Part shown: piece by piece, positions 48,068-57,700 of the stretch
How the letters are laid out: the number at the start of each line of letters is the position of its first letter
Numbering within the stretch: position 1 is the stretch's first letter
From: Andalucia godoyi
Taxonomy: Eukaryota > Discoba > Jakobea > Jakobida > Andaluciidae
DNA: 64,000 bases
Reading direction: 5' to 3'
NCBI GenBank assembly: GCA_009859145.1
Contig: VRVR01000026.1
Span: forward strand, 1 to 64,000
Translations under genes and position numbers: made by a program
Notes under the pieces: model-generated
The model's input: the letters and a program-made list of their open reading frames with translations, nothing else
Told to the model about the DNA's origin: nothing
The model's database searches: none

Positions 48068-49180
48068 CTACATATCAAGCATGTGATCTGCTTCATCGCG
48101 GTTGAACACAAGCTGAACGACGGCGGTGAGGGCCCAAACACCGATCAACCGTTTGCCCCATATCCCATCGACCTTGTCAAACTGACTGCAGGCGTACGCA
48201 GACACCCCGGCGCACAGGCAGACACACAGCAGTGATATGCTGTAGGATGAGAGATATTCAAATTCCCTGGTCGCCCCATAGAAGGACAAAATTGCGAGCA
48301 ACAGCGTTGTCTTGGAAATCGTTCCGCCCACCAAGTTGGAAACCGCAACATTAATGCTTGTCGTCTTTCCCTTTCTTGAGAGTGACAAAGCCTCTAAAAT
48401 CTCTGGTGCTTCCGACGCGATTGGTGCGCAGAAAAAGGACAAGACGAGCGTCGACACATGAGAAGCGTGGCCGACGGCAGTGACAGTCTTGATGAACGGC
48501 TCTGAAAAGAACCAGATCAGCGAACCGCCAACAATCAAGTAGAGAACTCCCTTTGCGAGCGACTGTTCTTCCTCTTCCTCATCGTCGTCTGAATTGTCTT
48601 CTCGCTCACGCTCCTTATCTTTCTCTCTTTCCTTTCCCTTTTCCTTTGTCTCGCTGTCATTGTGCGAGATGCCGATGCTTCCCAGCGAGCTGTTGCTTCC
48701 AGTAAGGGAAACTGTGTTGTTTGACGCGGACTTGCGAGTAAGTGTGTATACTACAAACGCAAGATACTCAAAGGTGCCAATAACGGTAATCAGCAAGGAG
48801 AACCCAGACATTATGAACAGCAGCACTCCGAGCAGCGATGCGCCGAGTATGCACGCTTGGTCCCGGACACCCCGCTGCAGAACAATCGATCCCGACGACC
48901 GAGCGGCAGAACCACACCAAATGCACGCGCCGCAGGCAACCGTCGACACCACAATCACAGAGCCAGACATTGCACCAACTGCGAATTCCGGTTTTCCAGC
49001 CTCGAGTGCAGAGATGAAAAAGATCGTCTCTGGTGCAGTGTTCAACCACGCAATCACAAACCCACCAATAATCGTCGCATCGTACTTCGACCCAAGAATT
49101 TCGCCACCTTCTGAAACACAATACGCTCCGCCAATCAGCAATCCAAGATACAGAATCAACGCCCCAAGTTCCAGAATCAT
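48068..49180 (-). CDS. Cation exchanger of the CaCA superfamily (Na+/Ca2+ exchanger-like)
   Basis: The 370-residue membrane protein has two alpha repeats. The first is around 48-85 (AWLNTAPETIFFISALEAGK, then VGAMSGSVIVVSTVACG). The second is around 255-300 (ASEAPEILEALSLSRKGK, then INVAVSNLVGGTISKTTLLL). The two repeats face opposite membrane sides and carry the ion-binding acidic residues. About ten hydrophobic helices are predicted. The central cytosolic loop (about 165-210) is short and highly charged (Lys/Glu/Asp). This suggests calcium or another divalent cation/proton or sodium exchange. Subfamily and membrane are unknown. The start is the first ATG at 49180. Confidence 0.8.
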   Translation of the reverse strand: MILELGALILYLGLLIGGAYCVSEGGEILGSKYDATIIGGFVIAWLNTAPETIFFISALEAGKPEFAVGAMSGSVIVVSTVACGACIWCGSAARSSGSIVLQRGVRDQACILGASLLGVLLFIMSGFSLLITVIGTFEYLAFVVYTLTRKSASNNTVSLTGSNSSLGSIGISHNDSETKEKGKEREKDKEREREDNSDDDEEEEEQSLAKGVLYLIVGGSLIWFFSEPFIKTVTAVGHASHVSTLVLSFFCAPIASEAPEILEALSLSRKGKTTSINVAVSNLVGGTISKTTLLLAILSFYGATREFEYLSSYSISLLCVCLCAGVSAYACSQFDKVDGIWGKRLIGVWALTAVVQLVFNRDEADHMLDM

Positions 49181-49616
49181 CCCTCGCTATTCACCCAGGA
49201 ACTCTCCTCAAACTGCGAACTGCAAACAAGGTACAACACACACCAACACCCTCACACTAAAACAATGAAATACGAATAAATAAACAATTGACACTGAAGA
49301 AGAAGAAAAAGATGATGATGATGATGGTGATGATGATGGTGATGGTGATGATGATGATGATGAAAGAGAAAAAGGAAGGGCAGACAGATGCAGCATGAGT
49401 GGGGACTGCACAAAGAGGGTTTCACGATTCATCAGACATCCGCGGCCCGCTGACTGTAGCGGTGCGCCACATTTCGCTCATGGGCAGTGCATTGTTTGCT
49501 CTCAAGAGACAAAAGGTGGATTCTTTTGGATTTGTCTATCATGATTGTCATCATCATCATCACAATAATAATAATAATAATAATAATAATAGACAAAGCA
49601 GAGAGAGCGCGAGAGA
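49181..49616. repeat. Divergent spacer with GAT and AAT microsatellites
   Basis: GAT/GGT units at 49310-49363, and CAT units (49549-49563) followed by AAT units (49564-49591), lie between the divergent exchanger and RPF1 genes. The AAT tract is 26 bases before the RPF1 start. Confidence 0.9.
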
Positions 49617-50540
49617 ATGCCGGAGAATCTGAGTCATATACGAAACAAGAAGGTTCGGTCTCGAGTGTTTCAAGAGACGAAAGCCAAGGAAAAGGTTGAC
49701 AAGAGCAAAGAGCGGCGACGCCTGAAGCGCCTTGCAGAATCGGACCCGGAAAATGCGCCTGCAAAGAAGATTCCAAAGACTCTAGATTCCAAACGGGAAG
49801 AGGAAATCACGACTGTTCAACCTGGCGACGAAGAGGTTGCTGCGGACCTGGCTCGCGATGAATACTCGACGCCGACTGCTGAGACTCCAAAGATCATGAT
49901 CACAACTTCTGAGAAGCCGTGCCGATTTCTGTTTGAATTTGTAGGCGAATTGCTCAAATTGTTTCCCAATTCATTCTATTACAAGCGAGGAACATTCCGG
50001 ATCAAGGACATCGTAGAGTACGCAAAGGAGATGGGATTTACGGATTTAATGGTCGTCACGGAGTACAACAAGAGACCGTATCAGCTGCTCCTTTCGCATT
50101 TGCCAAAAGGCCCCACTGCGACATTGAGAATACGATCGACCGTGCTCACCCGGCAGATTCGTGGACACGGCGCGGCAACTGATCATCTTCCCGAGCTCAT
50201 CCTGAACCGGTTCACGACGCGAGTGGGTCTGCGGTTTGGTCGAATGGTGCAGGGACTGTTTCCGCCGAAGGCACAGTTCTCGGGCCGCCGTGTAGTGACG
50301 TTCCACAACCAACGAGATTTCCTGTTCGTAAGGCACCACAGATACATCTTTGAGGAGGACTCGCAGGGTGTGAAGGAGCACGGAGTCGCGGCAAAGGTTC
50401 GTCTCCAAGAACTCGGTCCGCGACTGACCCTAAAGTTGGTCAGCATCCAAGAAGGCACATTCGACACGGAAAGCGGTGAGTACGAGTATGTTCGCAAGAA
50501 GAAGGATGTGGGGTCGTCCAGAACCAAGTTCTCCCTGTAG
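49617..50540 (+). CDS. RPF1: Ribosome production factor 1 (Brix domain)
   Basis: The 307-residue protein matches RPF1, a Brix-domain nucleolar factor for 60S assembly that binds the 5.8S/25S pre-rRNA region. The N-terminus is basic and helical (RNKKVRSRVFQETKAKEKVD). The Brix domain spans about 90-290. Visible blocks are PKIMITTSEKPCRFLFEFVG, YYKRGTFRIKDIVEYAKEMGFTDLMVV and LPKGPTATLRIRSTV. The C-terminal half includes NRFTTRVGLRFGRMVQGLFP, VVTFHNQRDFLFVRHHRYIF and ELGPRLTLKLVSIQEGTFD, all close to the family. The length fits (human 349, yeast 295). With CEBPZ and POP7 it belongs to the ribosome/RNA maturation set of the window. Confidence 0.93.
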   Translation: MPENLSHIRNKKVRSRVFQETKAKEKVDKSKERRRLKRLAESDPENAPAKKIPKTLDSKREEEITTVQPGDEEVAADLARDEYSTPTAETPKIMITTSEKPCRFLFEFVGELLKLFPNSFYYKRGTFRIKDIVEYAKEMGFTDLMVVTEYNKRPYQLLLSHLPKGPTATLRIRSTVLTRQIRGHGAATDHLPELILNRFTTRVGLRFGRMVQGLFPPKAQFSGRRVVTFHNQRDFLFVRHHRYIFEEDSQGVKEHGVAAKVRLQELGPRLTLKLVSIQEGTFDTESGEYEYVRKKKDVGSSRTKFSL

Positions 50541-50588
50541 AATTGTAAACGAAAAAGCCAATCTTCCGTCGACATCTTGCATCGTGCG

Positions 50589-51794
50589 TCATGCAGGACT
50601 GGGACTGTATGGCTGAGCAACATACACGTCCGCCTGCGAATTTCCGGGCCGCTGCATTTCACTGGGATCTTCGTAGGCATTGAAGGACGGATAACCGCCA
50701 TGCTCACCAGAGTATTGCGAATCCTGAGCATGCCCTGTCTGGGTTCCTCCAAAGAGCTCGGCAGGAATCGGCTGAATTTGGAAGACTGCCCCTTGCTGCT
50801 GCTGCAGTAGAAACTCATCGATCATTCTGGACGTTTCCTTTCGCCGAGCAATTTTGTGGTGCTCCCAGCATATCAGGAACGACAGCAGGACCAGCAGGAA
50901 GATGTTCACGCCAACCAAAAACATGCCGTCAGAAAAGCCGTAAGACGCATTTGTGTACTTTGCTGCGCTGGAAGAACCCAGAAGCAGCGATCGGAGTTCT
51001 GCTGCAGCGCTCTCCAATTCTTCGTCGTTGCTACCAAGGGCAATCATCAGTGGTGCTGCAGCTCCTGTGAGGAGGGCAAACCCATTCAGAAGCGTCACAA
51101 AAAGACCCAGGTTCTCCTTCCTGTCGTTCTCTCCCAGCGTCCAGACAACGACCGTGCACATAATCATGAATGAAAACGCGAGTGCCGCACAAACCAGCAT
51201 TCCTGCAATCGGAGCGTATGTCTCCATTGCGGAGATGACGACTTGTGTCTTTGGGAACAAGGCCTGAAAGGAAGATGAAGACTGGCCGGTGCATGGCGTG
51301 TATCGTGCCTCATACTTGTAGTTTCCATCGACATTCACATTCGGAGAGCCTTTGGCGTTCGCAGAGCAATTAAAGTTCGGGAAAAACCCGTCCATGTCGT
51401 AGGAAAAGAGTTTGAAACTCAGAACTGCCCTACTTCCTTTCAGCTCGATCCCGCTCCACTCGGTAGGAATTGTGGAAAAGTAAATGACCATCAGCAGCAT
51501 CGAAACGACCAGTCCTGCGATCTTCGGAACTGTGCATCCCCCCTTTGCAGGTTCAAGAAACGCACCATCCGCATTCACTGGAATTACATTGGAATCCACA
51601 TACACCGGATGGACACTCATTGCCTGATGTGCTCCTTGGACTGGTATTTCCGTTGCTGCGGAGGCAGATGAGCGTGTGTGTGCGTGTGTGGCTTCTGACA
51701 CGCGTGGATTGCGCGTGGTACGGGTTCGGTGCGACCGTCCATACCGGCCAGCATGCTCGTTGCTCCGTTGCTGCGTTGCTGTCATATGCACCAC
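50589..51794 (-). CDS. Uncharacterised four-pass membrane protein
   Basis: The 401-residue frame has four hydrophobic helices: about 88-110 (IAGLVVSMLLMVIYFSTIP), about 192-217 (MLVCAALAFSFMIMCTVVVW), about 228-252 (LFVTLLNGFALLTGAAAPLM) and about 297-318 (FLVGVNIFLLVLLSFLIC). The loop between TM1 and TM2 carries two Cys that could pair. The C-terminus is Gln- and Pro-rich, with Tyr residues (QPYSPSPA), and is likely cytosolic. I do not recognise the family; topology resembles tetraspanin- or claudin-like proteins, but no CCG or W-GLW-C motif is present. MSVHPVYV (Met about 59) is a plausible alternative start, because the first 58 residues are Arg/Thr-rich and cross a GT-like repeat. Confidence 0.65.
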   Translation of the reverse strand: MVHMTATQQRSNEHAGRYGRSHRTRTTRNPRVSEATHAHTRSSASAATEIPVQGAHQAMSVHPVYVDSNVIPVNADGAFLEPAKGGCTVPKIAGLVVSMLLMVIYFSTIPTEWSGIELKGSRAVLSFKLFSYDMDGFFPNFNCSANAKGSPNVNVDGNYKYEARYTPCTGQSSSSFQALFPKTQVVISAMETYAPIAGMLVCAALAFSFMIMCTVVVWTLGENDRKENLGLFVTLLNGFALLTGAAAPLMIALGSNDEELESAAAELRSLLLGSSSAAKYTNASYGFSDGMFLVGVNIFLLVLLSFLICWEHHKIARRKETSRMIDEFLLQQQQGAVFQIQPIPAELFGGTQTGHAQDSQYSGEHGGYPSFNAYEDPSEMQRPGNSQADVYVAQPYSPSPA

Positions 51795-51887
51795 TTGATC
51801 TTAGCAAGCGTGTTTTTTTTTGCCGTGCGTGTGTTTGTTATTCTTGCCTAGTGGATGGTTTGTTTGTTGGGTTGTTTGTCTTTCTCT
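51795..51887. other. Short T-rich spacer
   Basis: Pyrimidine- and GTTT-rich leader sequence of the four-pass protein gene. No gene is seen. Confidence 0.3.
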
Positions 51888-52142
51888 TCATTCTTCATCC
51901 AGAAGCGATGGCCGCCCAGCGCCGAAGTAAAAATCACCCGTTGTACTGCACCGATTTTTTAAAATTATTCTTTCTTTTATGTGTTGAAACGCTTCGGAGA
52001 CTTTCAGGACGTGAGGCTTGCCGCGGGTAAGTGCTTGATGCAATGCAGTACGGTCGGTCGCACTCGGCAGCGGGGACTCGAGCATTCCGTCGTCCGTGGC
52101 ATACAGCAAGAGAATGGCGCTGCCGCGGAAATCCAGCATCAC
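51888..52142 (-). CDS. Possible small protein divergent from the TCTP gene
   Basis: An 84-codon frame starts MMLDFRGSAILLLYATDDGM and has GC-ending codons and balanced composition for about 60 codons, then becomes AT-rich near its end. It is divergent from the TCTP gene with a 98-base purine-rich spacer. No family is recognised. It may be a small gene, a last exon or chance. Confidence 0.3.
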   Translation of the reverse strand: MMLDFRGSAILLLYATDDGMLESPLPSATDRTALHQALTRGKPHVLKVSEAFQHIKERIILKNRCSTTGDFYFGAGRPSLLDEE

Positions 52143-52173
52143 AGAGACGCCGGGGGTCGAGCGCGAGAGCGAC

Positions 52174-52240
52174 GGAGGAAAGGAGGAAAGGAGGAAAGGA
52201 AGAAAGGAAGAAAGAAGAGGAAGAAGGAGAAGGAGAAGAG
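52174..52240. repeat. GGAGGAAA / GGAAGAAA tandem repeat
   Basis: A purine-only tandem repeat immediately precedes the TCTP ATG, forming its leader. Confidence 0.9.
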
Positions 52241-52738
52241 ATGGCAGTGTATAGGGACGTGTTTACGAATCATATATTGTGTTCCGACGAGTTTCCGGTC
52301 AAGGAAATCGACAATGTAGTGTATGTGTTTGAAGGACAGTTGGTGACGGTTTCCGACTCACAAGGGTCCAGCAGGGGGATGGACAAGGAGGCTGCGTCGG
52401 AGCCTGACGCGCGACAGGTGATCAACATTGTCGAGCGATTCAAGCTCACCGAGGTCTCTTTGGACAAGAAATCGTACATGGCATACATCAAGGCGTACAT
52501 CGTCAAGGTAAAGTCGTATCTCGAAATTGCACATCCGTCGCGCGTACAGATCTTCATGACCCAGGCACCCGTGTTTGTGAAGTCAGTCATGGAGAACATC
52601 GACGACTATGTGTACTACACAAACTCCGATATGGATATGCATGGCGCCGTCCTGTTGTGTCGGTATGGCGAAGACGGCGTAACCCCGTTCTTCTTCTTGC
52701 TCAAGGACGGATGCCAGGCCGTGGTCGCCGACCAATGA
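52241..52738 (+). CDS. TPT1: Translationally controlled tumour protein (TCTP)
   Basis: The 165-residue protein matches TCTP, an abundant cytosolic protein linked to translation elongation and growth control. The start MAVYRDVFTNHILCSDEFPV aligns with human [20 protein letters not shown]. The helical hairpin FKLTEVSLDKKSYMAYIKAY (human [20 protein letters not shown]) follows. The TCTP end VLLCRYGEDGVTPFFFLLKDG is highly conserved (human [20 protein letters not shown]). The length fits (human 172). The ATG at 52241 was chosen because 70 upstream in-frame codons translate a purine repeat. Confidence 0.94.
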   Translation: MAVYRDVFTNHILCSDEFPVKEIDNVVYVFEGQLVTVSDSQGSSRGMDKEAASEPDARQVINIVERFKLTEVSLDKKSYMAYIKAYIVKVKSYLEIAHPSRVQIFMTQAPVFVKSVMENIDDYVYYTNSDMDMHGAVLLCRYGEDGVTPFFFLLKDGCQAVVADQ

Positions 52739-53048
52739 TCTCCCCCTCCACAAAGGACGCCACAGAGTCACCATTCCGGTTCGATCCGGTTGCGCCTTTT
52801 CATGTAAATATTGCCATCTGTTGTTATCTTGTTCTTCACTCTTCATTTTTTTCTTTTCTTTTCTGGGTGATTGAACAAACCTTGATTTTTCGCTGTTTTT
52901 TCTGTCCTTTTTTTATATATCGCTATCATTATCAGCAGTCGTTTTCTGCTCGTTTTTTCTTCTTCGACACCGTGTCACTTGGTTGTTTAATATATATATA
53001 TATATATATACATTTGGATTGCTGGTATTTGGTCTGGCGCAGGAAGAC
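52739..53048. repeat. T-rich spacer with AT microsatellite
   Basis: A T-rich interval between TCTP and the TAF1B-like gene with a (TA)n tract at 52989-53010, 39 bases before the next start. No gene is seen. Confidence 0.85.
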
Positions 53049-54725
53049 ATGTCGCAGCTTCCATCGAGCCAGTTTGGGTTTTCTCAACTTTCGCTCTTTA
53101 GCGGCGGCGGTGCTTTAGCGTCATCTTCTTCACAGCGACCCGCAGCAGCTCCTTCGTTTCTAAGAAGACCCGGAGGTTCTCAAAACAGCCAGTCTCTGGC
53201 GTCCGCTGCGTCTTCACTGTCGCAAACCCGAACGGCGGACAAGTGTCAGAACTGCGGTTCCGGTCAGTTTCGTCTCAATGACTGGGGAGGGAAGGTGTGC
53301 GTTGTATGCTTGACGCTGCTGGCCGGATTTCAGTCACAACAGCAAGATACAGAGATGAATCTTGGAATGAGTATGCGGAGAGCTGCAAATGAGAAGCGAT
53401 CCGACCGAACTGGACGCGCGCATGTCGCAGGACTGACTCGGAATGATGACGAAGACGGTGATAATGACGACGAGGACGATGGCGTTGACCACGGCTACCG
53501 CCGCGGAGACGCAGGAACATCAGGTCTCTCCGATGACGAGGACGACAACGCCGCCGCCGACGACGATGAGCATGGTGGTGGTGGTGGTGGTGAAAGTGGC
53601 ACACAACGTAGTTCCCGGATGGTCCGCCGGTCTCGAAAGCAGAAGACGACGTTTGCAACACCGTCCGAGCAGCTTACTCTGGAATGCAAAACGCTGTTCC
53701 GCATCGTGTCCAAGGCTCAGCTTCCTCGATTGGGGCACAAACTGGCACGCGATTATCCGGACTGGTTCACAAAAGCGTCGTACGTCGCCTGGTTCCAGGT
53801 CGTTAGCAAATTGGAGAGCTTGTTTGTGGACCACATTTTGAAAGCCCAAATCGAACAGAAGAGGTTCATGTCGCTATTTTCCGGTATGTCTCTGCAGCAT
53901 TCGGTGTACCTGGTATACTTGTCTCTCTGGTTGACTGGGAAACCTGTTCCGTTGGTTGTCCTGCTGCAGTGGGCAGAGCTTGGGGTGTTCCCGTATCACC
54001 AGGCGTTGTCGTTTGTGGATTTGCCGACGTTTGCGATTTCTCATGTTTTGTCGGCAAAGGATATTGGTGCGTTCCGATGGAGTTACTGGATTGATTGCCG
54101 CGACCTCATTTCTGCGTTCATGTCTGTTTCGCGATCTGTTTCGCGGGTCCTCTCCACTCCGCTCTATTTGCTATCCGGCACCATTACGACGCATTGCAAT
54201 CTTCTGATGGCATGCAAGATTGTATTTTATTTCCTGTCGCAGTCTGGCGACGCTTCATGCAGCGGATCTTCCACAGCTGCAGAGCAGTGGCTACGATTTC
54301 CGCCGGAAATGACAACGCATGCGCTTGTGAAATCCATCGTCGAATGCGAAAACATCGGATTCCGATTCCAACCGTTTCCCCTTCGAGAAAGCGTCGACAA
54401 GGAACATGGACAGCTCGTTCACTACTGGGAGAAATCGGTCTTCCTGTCCGAAAAAACCGCATCGAATGTACAACATGCGTGGGATGTTATTAATGCCAGA
54501 ATCCCTATCGAAACCATCCGCGGACAGCCGCCTGTCAAGAGACCGCGTCTGGCAGCCCGACTTGCGAAGGTGAGCGCTCCAACACCACCTGATTTGGCGG
54601 ATCGATTGCACGAAAGGACAAGCATCCATCGAGAATGCCTCCTTTTTGTAAGCGCACTTGTTCAGCGACGCCTTGACCAGGGACGTGCAGGTTTGCCGCC
54701 GCGAAACCCTCGACCGACATCTTGA
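53049..54725 (+). CDS. TAF1B / Rrn7-like RNA polymerase I initiation factor
   Basis: The 558-residue protein has an N-terminal zinc ribbon (about 66-88, CQNCGSGQFRLNDWGGKVCVVC), as in TAF1B and Rrn7, the TFIIB-related factors that recruit Pol I to rDNA. A long acidic segment (about 135-195) follows, then a helical region: ECKTLFRIVSKAQLPRLGHK, YVAWFQVVSKLESLF, VYLVYLSLWLTGKPV. These fit the divergent cyclin folds of this family. Weak overall conservation leaves Rrn7 versus another TFIIB-like factor open. The start MSQLPSSQFGF at 53049 follows an AT-rich leader. Its last 64 coding bases overlap the 3' end of UPF2 on the opposite strand. Confidence 0.7.
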   Translation: MSQLPSSQFGFSQLSLFSGGGALASSSSQRPAAAPSFLRRPGGSQNSQSLASAASSLSQTRTADKCQNCGSGQFRLNDWGGKVCVVCLTLLAGFQSQQQDTEMNLGMSMRRAANEKRSDRTGRAHVAGLTRNDDEDGDNDDEDDGVDHGYRRGDAGTSGLSDDEDDNAAADDDEHGGGGGGESGTQRSSRMVRRSRKQKTTFATPSEQLTLECKTLFRIVSKAQLPRLGHKLARDYPDWFTKASYVAWFQVVSKLESLFVDHILKAQIEQKRFMSLFSGMSLQHSVYLVYLSLWLTGKPVPLVVLLQWAELGVFPYHQALSFVDLPTFAISHVLSAKDIGAFRWSYWIDCRDLISAFMSVSRSVSRVLSTPLYLLSGTITTHCNLLMACKIVFYFLSQSGDASCSGSSTAAEQWLRFPPEMTTHALVKSIVECENIGFRFQPFPLRESVDKEHGQLVHYWEKSVFLSEKTASNVQHAWDVINARIPIETIRGQPPVKRPRLAARLAKVSAPTPPDLADRLHERTSIHRECLLFVSALVQRRLDQGRAGLPPRNPRPTS

Positions 54726-57700
54726 GGCTCTTGCTGAGATGCCTCATCTGTATAGTACGCCTGCAGCAACGTGCGTTTTCGTTCTTCCTGTTCGCGTTTG
54801 GCGGCTTCCTGACGCGCCTTTAGGATTTGTGACAAATCGGAGGATTCGTCAGATTCAGAGACCTGCAAGACCTTTGTGCCTTTTCCTTTGAGGAGTACTT
54901 TCACTTCCGTCGGAGCGGTCGCGTTCACAGTTGTTTTCGCATTCGCAGTCTTCGCGGAAGCGAGAGCCAAGGGAGCGACAATGCCTTCTTCTCTTCGTTC
55001 TCGAATGGACTCCATGGTGATCTCACGAATTTGACGGTCAATGTCATCCAGATCATCCTCGTCGTTTTCAAGGTCCGCCAGCGAGTCATCGGAATCGTAC
55101 TCGTCATCATCTTCTTCGGACGACTCTTCATCGTCCTCGTCATCCTCAGCATCTTCGAGGCCATCCTCAAGATCTTCCACATCTTCCTCAAGATCTTCCA
55201 CATCTTCCTCAGCATCATCGTCGTCATCTTCCAGTTCCTCTTCTTCATCTGCCGGCTCCTCCTCCTCCTCCTCGTCGTCGTCGTCGTCGTCCTCGGGATG
55301 TGCCACTGGCCTAGGCTGAGCAGGTGGCGGAGTATCCGCAGTGTGTGAAGCAGCGCTCAGACCAACACCGGGTTTTGATTCGCCGGTCGGAACCGCATTG
55401 GCCACTGCTCTCTCGACCATTTCCGCCAAAACTGCTTCCTCTTTTCTCCAATCCGCAGAGATCAAAATAGGACGGCCGTGGAAGGCATCCGACGGCCGAT
55501 CTGACTTTGGAAACGGCAGGATGGATTTCGCGTTGTACTTCAAAACAGGCGGGGGTAATTTCGGAACCGTCTGCGCAGATGTAGATTTTTTCGAAGGCTT
55601 CCTAACTGGACGGCCCATTAGCAGCTGCCCAGTATAGTTGAATGCAAGTCCGTCAAGGCACTCGCTAACGCGACCAACAAGGTATGCAACGTTCAACTCC
55701 TGAATGGGGGCACCTCGCTTCTCCTTGGACGACTTCAACAGTGCAGAAATATTGTCAATGGAAATTTGCAGGTCGACTGGCAAGGGGAACAAGGGGACAG
55801 AGCCAAGCAGCAGCGCAATCACTGGCAGCTCAACCCACGAATTTGAAATGTCGAATTTTGCAAGCAGCGGCTCCAACAGGTATATTGCTGATCGGAACCG
55901 AAAGATGTTGTCCTCCTTCACATTTGAGGAGGCGGCGGCAGCGGTAGAAGACGTTGGGACCCGCAACAAAAAAAGCACAAGATCCATCCAGGTTCTCGGT
56001 GGGATAATGCCAGCCGAGACACACTCCACAAGAAACGCAATATCCCACGAGCGACGTTGCACACTGAACAGAGCTGGAGCCCATGCAGAGGAATACTCAA
56101 CACGGAAAAGCAGGTCATCCATCACTTCCACGACAAACTGGGCCGCAGGTCGGCTTTCACGGCAAAGTCGCGCCAAGCTTCTTGCAAGAAGAGGGATGGA
56201 TGGAAAATGAATCTTGTGACTGATGGTGAAATGCAGCATCCAGACACAGTCCGGATCCGACCAAACAACTTTCTTGAGTTTGCTAAGCACGAAATCTTCT
56301 GATGACGCCACCGTATGCCGGGAATTCCGATCCTTGCCTACGCTTGTGTTCTGGATGACTGACGCAGACTGAAAGATGTGCTCTATGTACAAGACCAACG
56401 GATGGCAGGCGAGGACAGCAAATTCCGCGCCGCCATACTTTCTTTCCCTTTCTTTCTCCAACTGCCGCTGCACCGTAAACTTTGGAGGAAGAGTTGCAAA
56501 GTAGGCTTGTTCGACTTGCATTGCCACATCCAAAGGCAACACTCGCGCAACCTTCTTTCTCCACATTGTCTCTGCCAATGTCGTGCACCGAACTCTGCTT
56601 TGCGGCCAGCGCGACAGAAAACGGCCGCAAGCTTGCATTAAGAAACACAGTTGCTCCAGAGAAGCAATCGTCCATTCTTCAATCAAGGTCGCCACCCGGT
56701 CTAGCAGAAACGAGGAAACGCCGCGAGCTGAATACTTTTCGGATACAGCAGGGTCGATGACGGACAACAGCAAACAGCACTTTAGAATCTCGCAGAGTAG
56801 CCTTCGATAGCGTGTAACTTTCGAAACCTCCGTGGAAGACGTCAGAGCGGAGATGAGTGAGTTCAAAAGATCGGGACAGATTCCAAAATAATCCAGCCGC
56901 ACAACGCCTCGAATCAGATGCGGGGCAGCCTCAATTCTATAGCTGTTGGACTGCAAACGCACCAAGAGTTTATGGCGCAGCGCTGATTGAAAGCCAGCAG
57001 CATCCTTCTGACAAAGCGACAGATCTCGCATGTTCTTCAACACTTCTTCAATCTTGCTCTTCGTGGTTGCGGAGGCAAAGTTGTCAATCAGGTAATCCAG
57101 CGACTTGTCCTTGGGAACCTTTGAAGCGGATGCCGCAGCAGACCCTGGATCACAGCCGTCCTTCGGATCCTTGGAAACTGGTTCTTCGGTCGCATCTAAC
57201 CCAGGAGCATTCTCCGACTCTGCAACGGGGGCATTCAAACCGGAGTAGAATAATCGAATGTCGTCTTCACGCAGAAGCCATGTCGGAAAGTCTTCCTCTT
57301 CGGCTTGCAGCAATTCCTGTGCAACACTGGCGTCGTCACTCTCGGAAGACTTGGGGACCGGAGCTGTTGGTTGACCCGGATTTTGAGGAGCCGCCGCGGT
57401 CTGAAATGTTTCTGCAAACTTACCCTGGAGCAGAAGAATCACATCTCTCTGGGAGTCGTCTCCTTCCGAAGACGACACATCCACTGGAATTGCCTCTGTT
57501 GCGAATGCGCGAAGAAAAGGGACGAGTGATTTTGGAACCAAAGACTGTTTGTCCAGCAATGGAACAAGAATAGAAATCCACTTTTCCCATTTTTCCCTTG
57601 ATGATATCCACTTCTCCCTCAGGTCTGCAGGAACCTCTCCACGAGAGTACCACATGCTCCTTGTTGCAGCAACCATTTCACGGAAGGAACCGAGACCGGC

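Noticed and set aside
52770-52800. GGTTCGATCC, like a tRNA B box
   Set aside because: One base short of the consensus, with no A box or cloverleaf around it.
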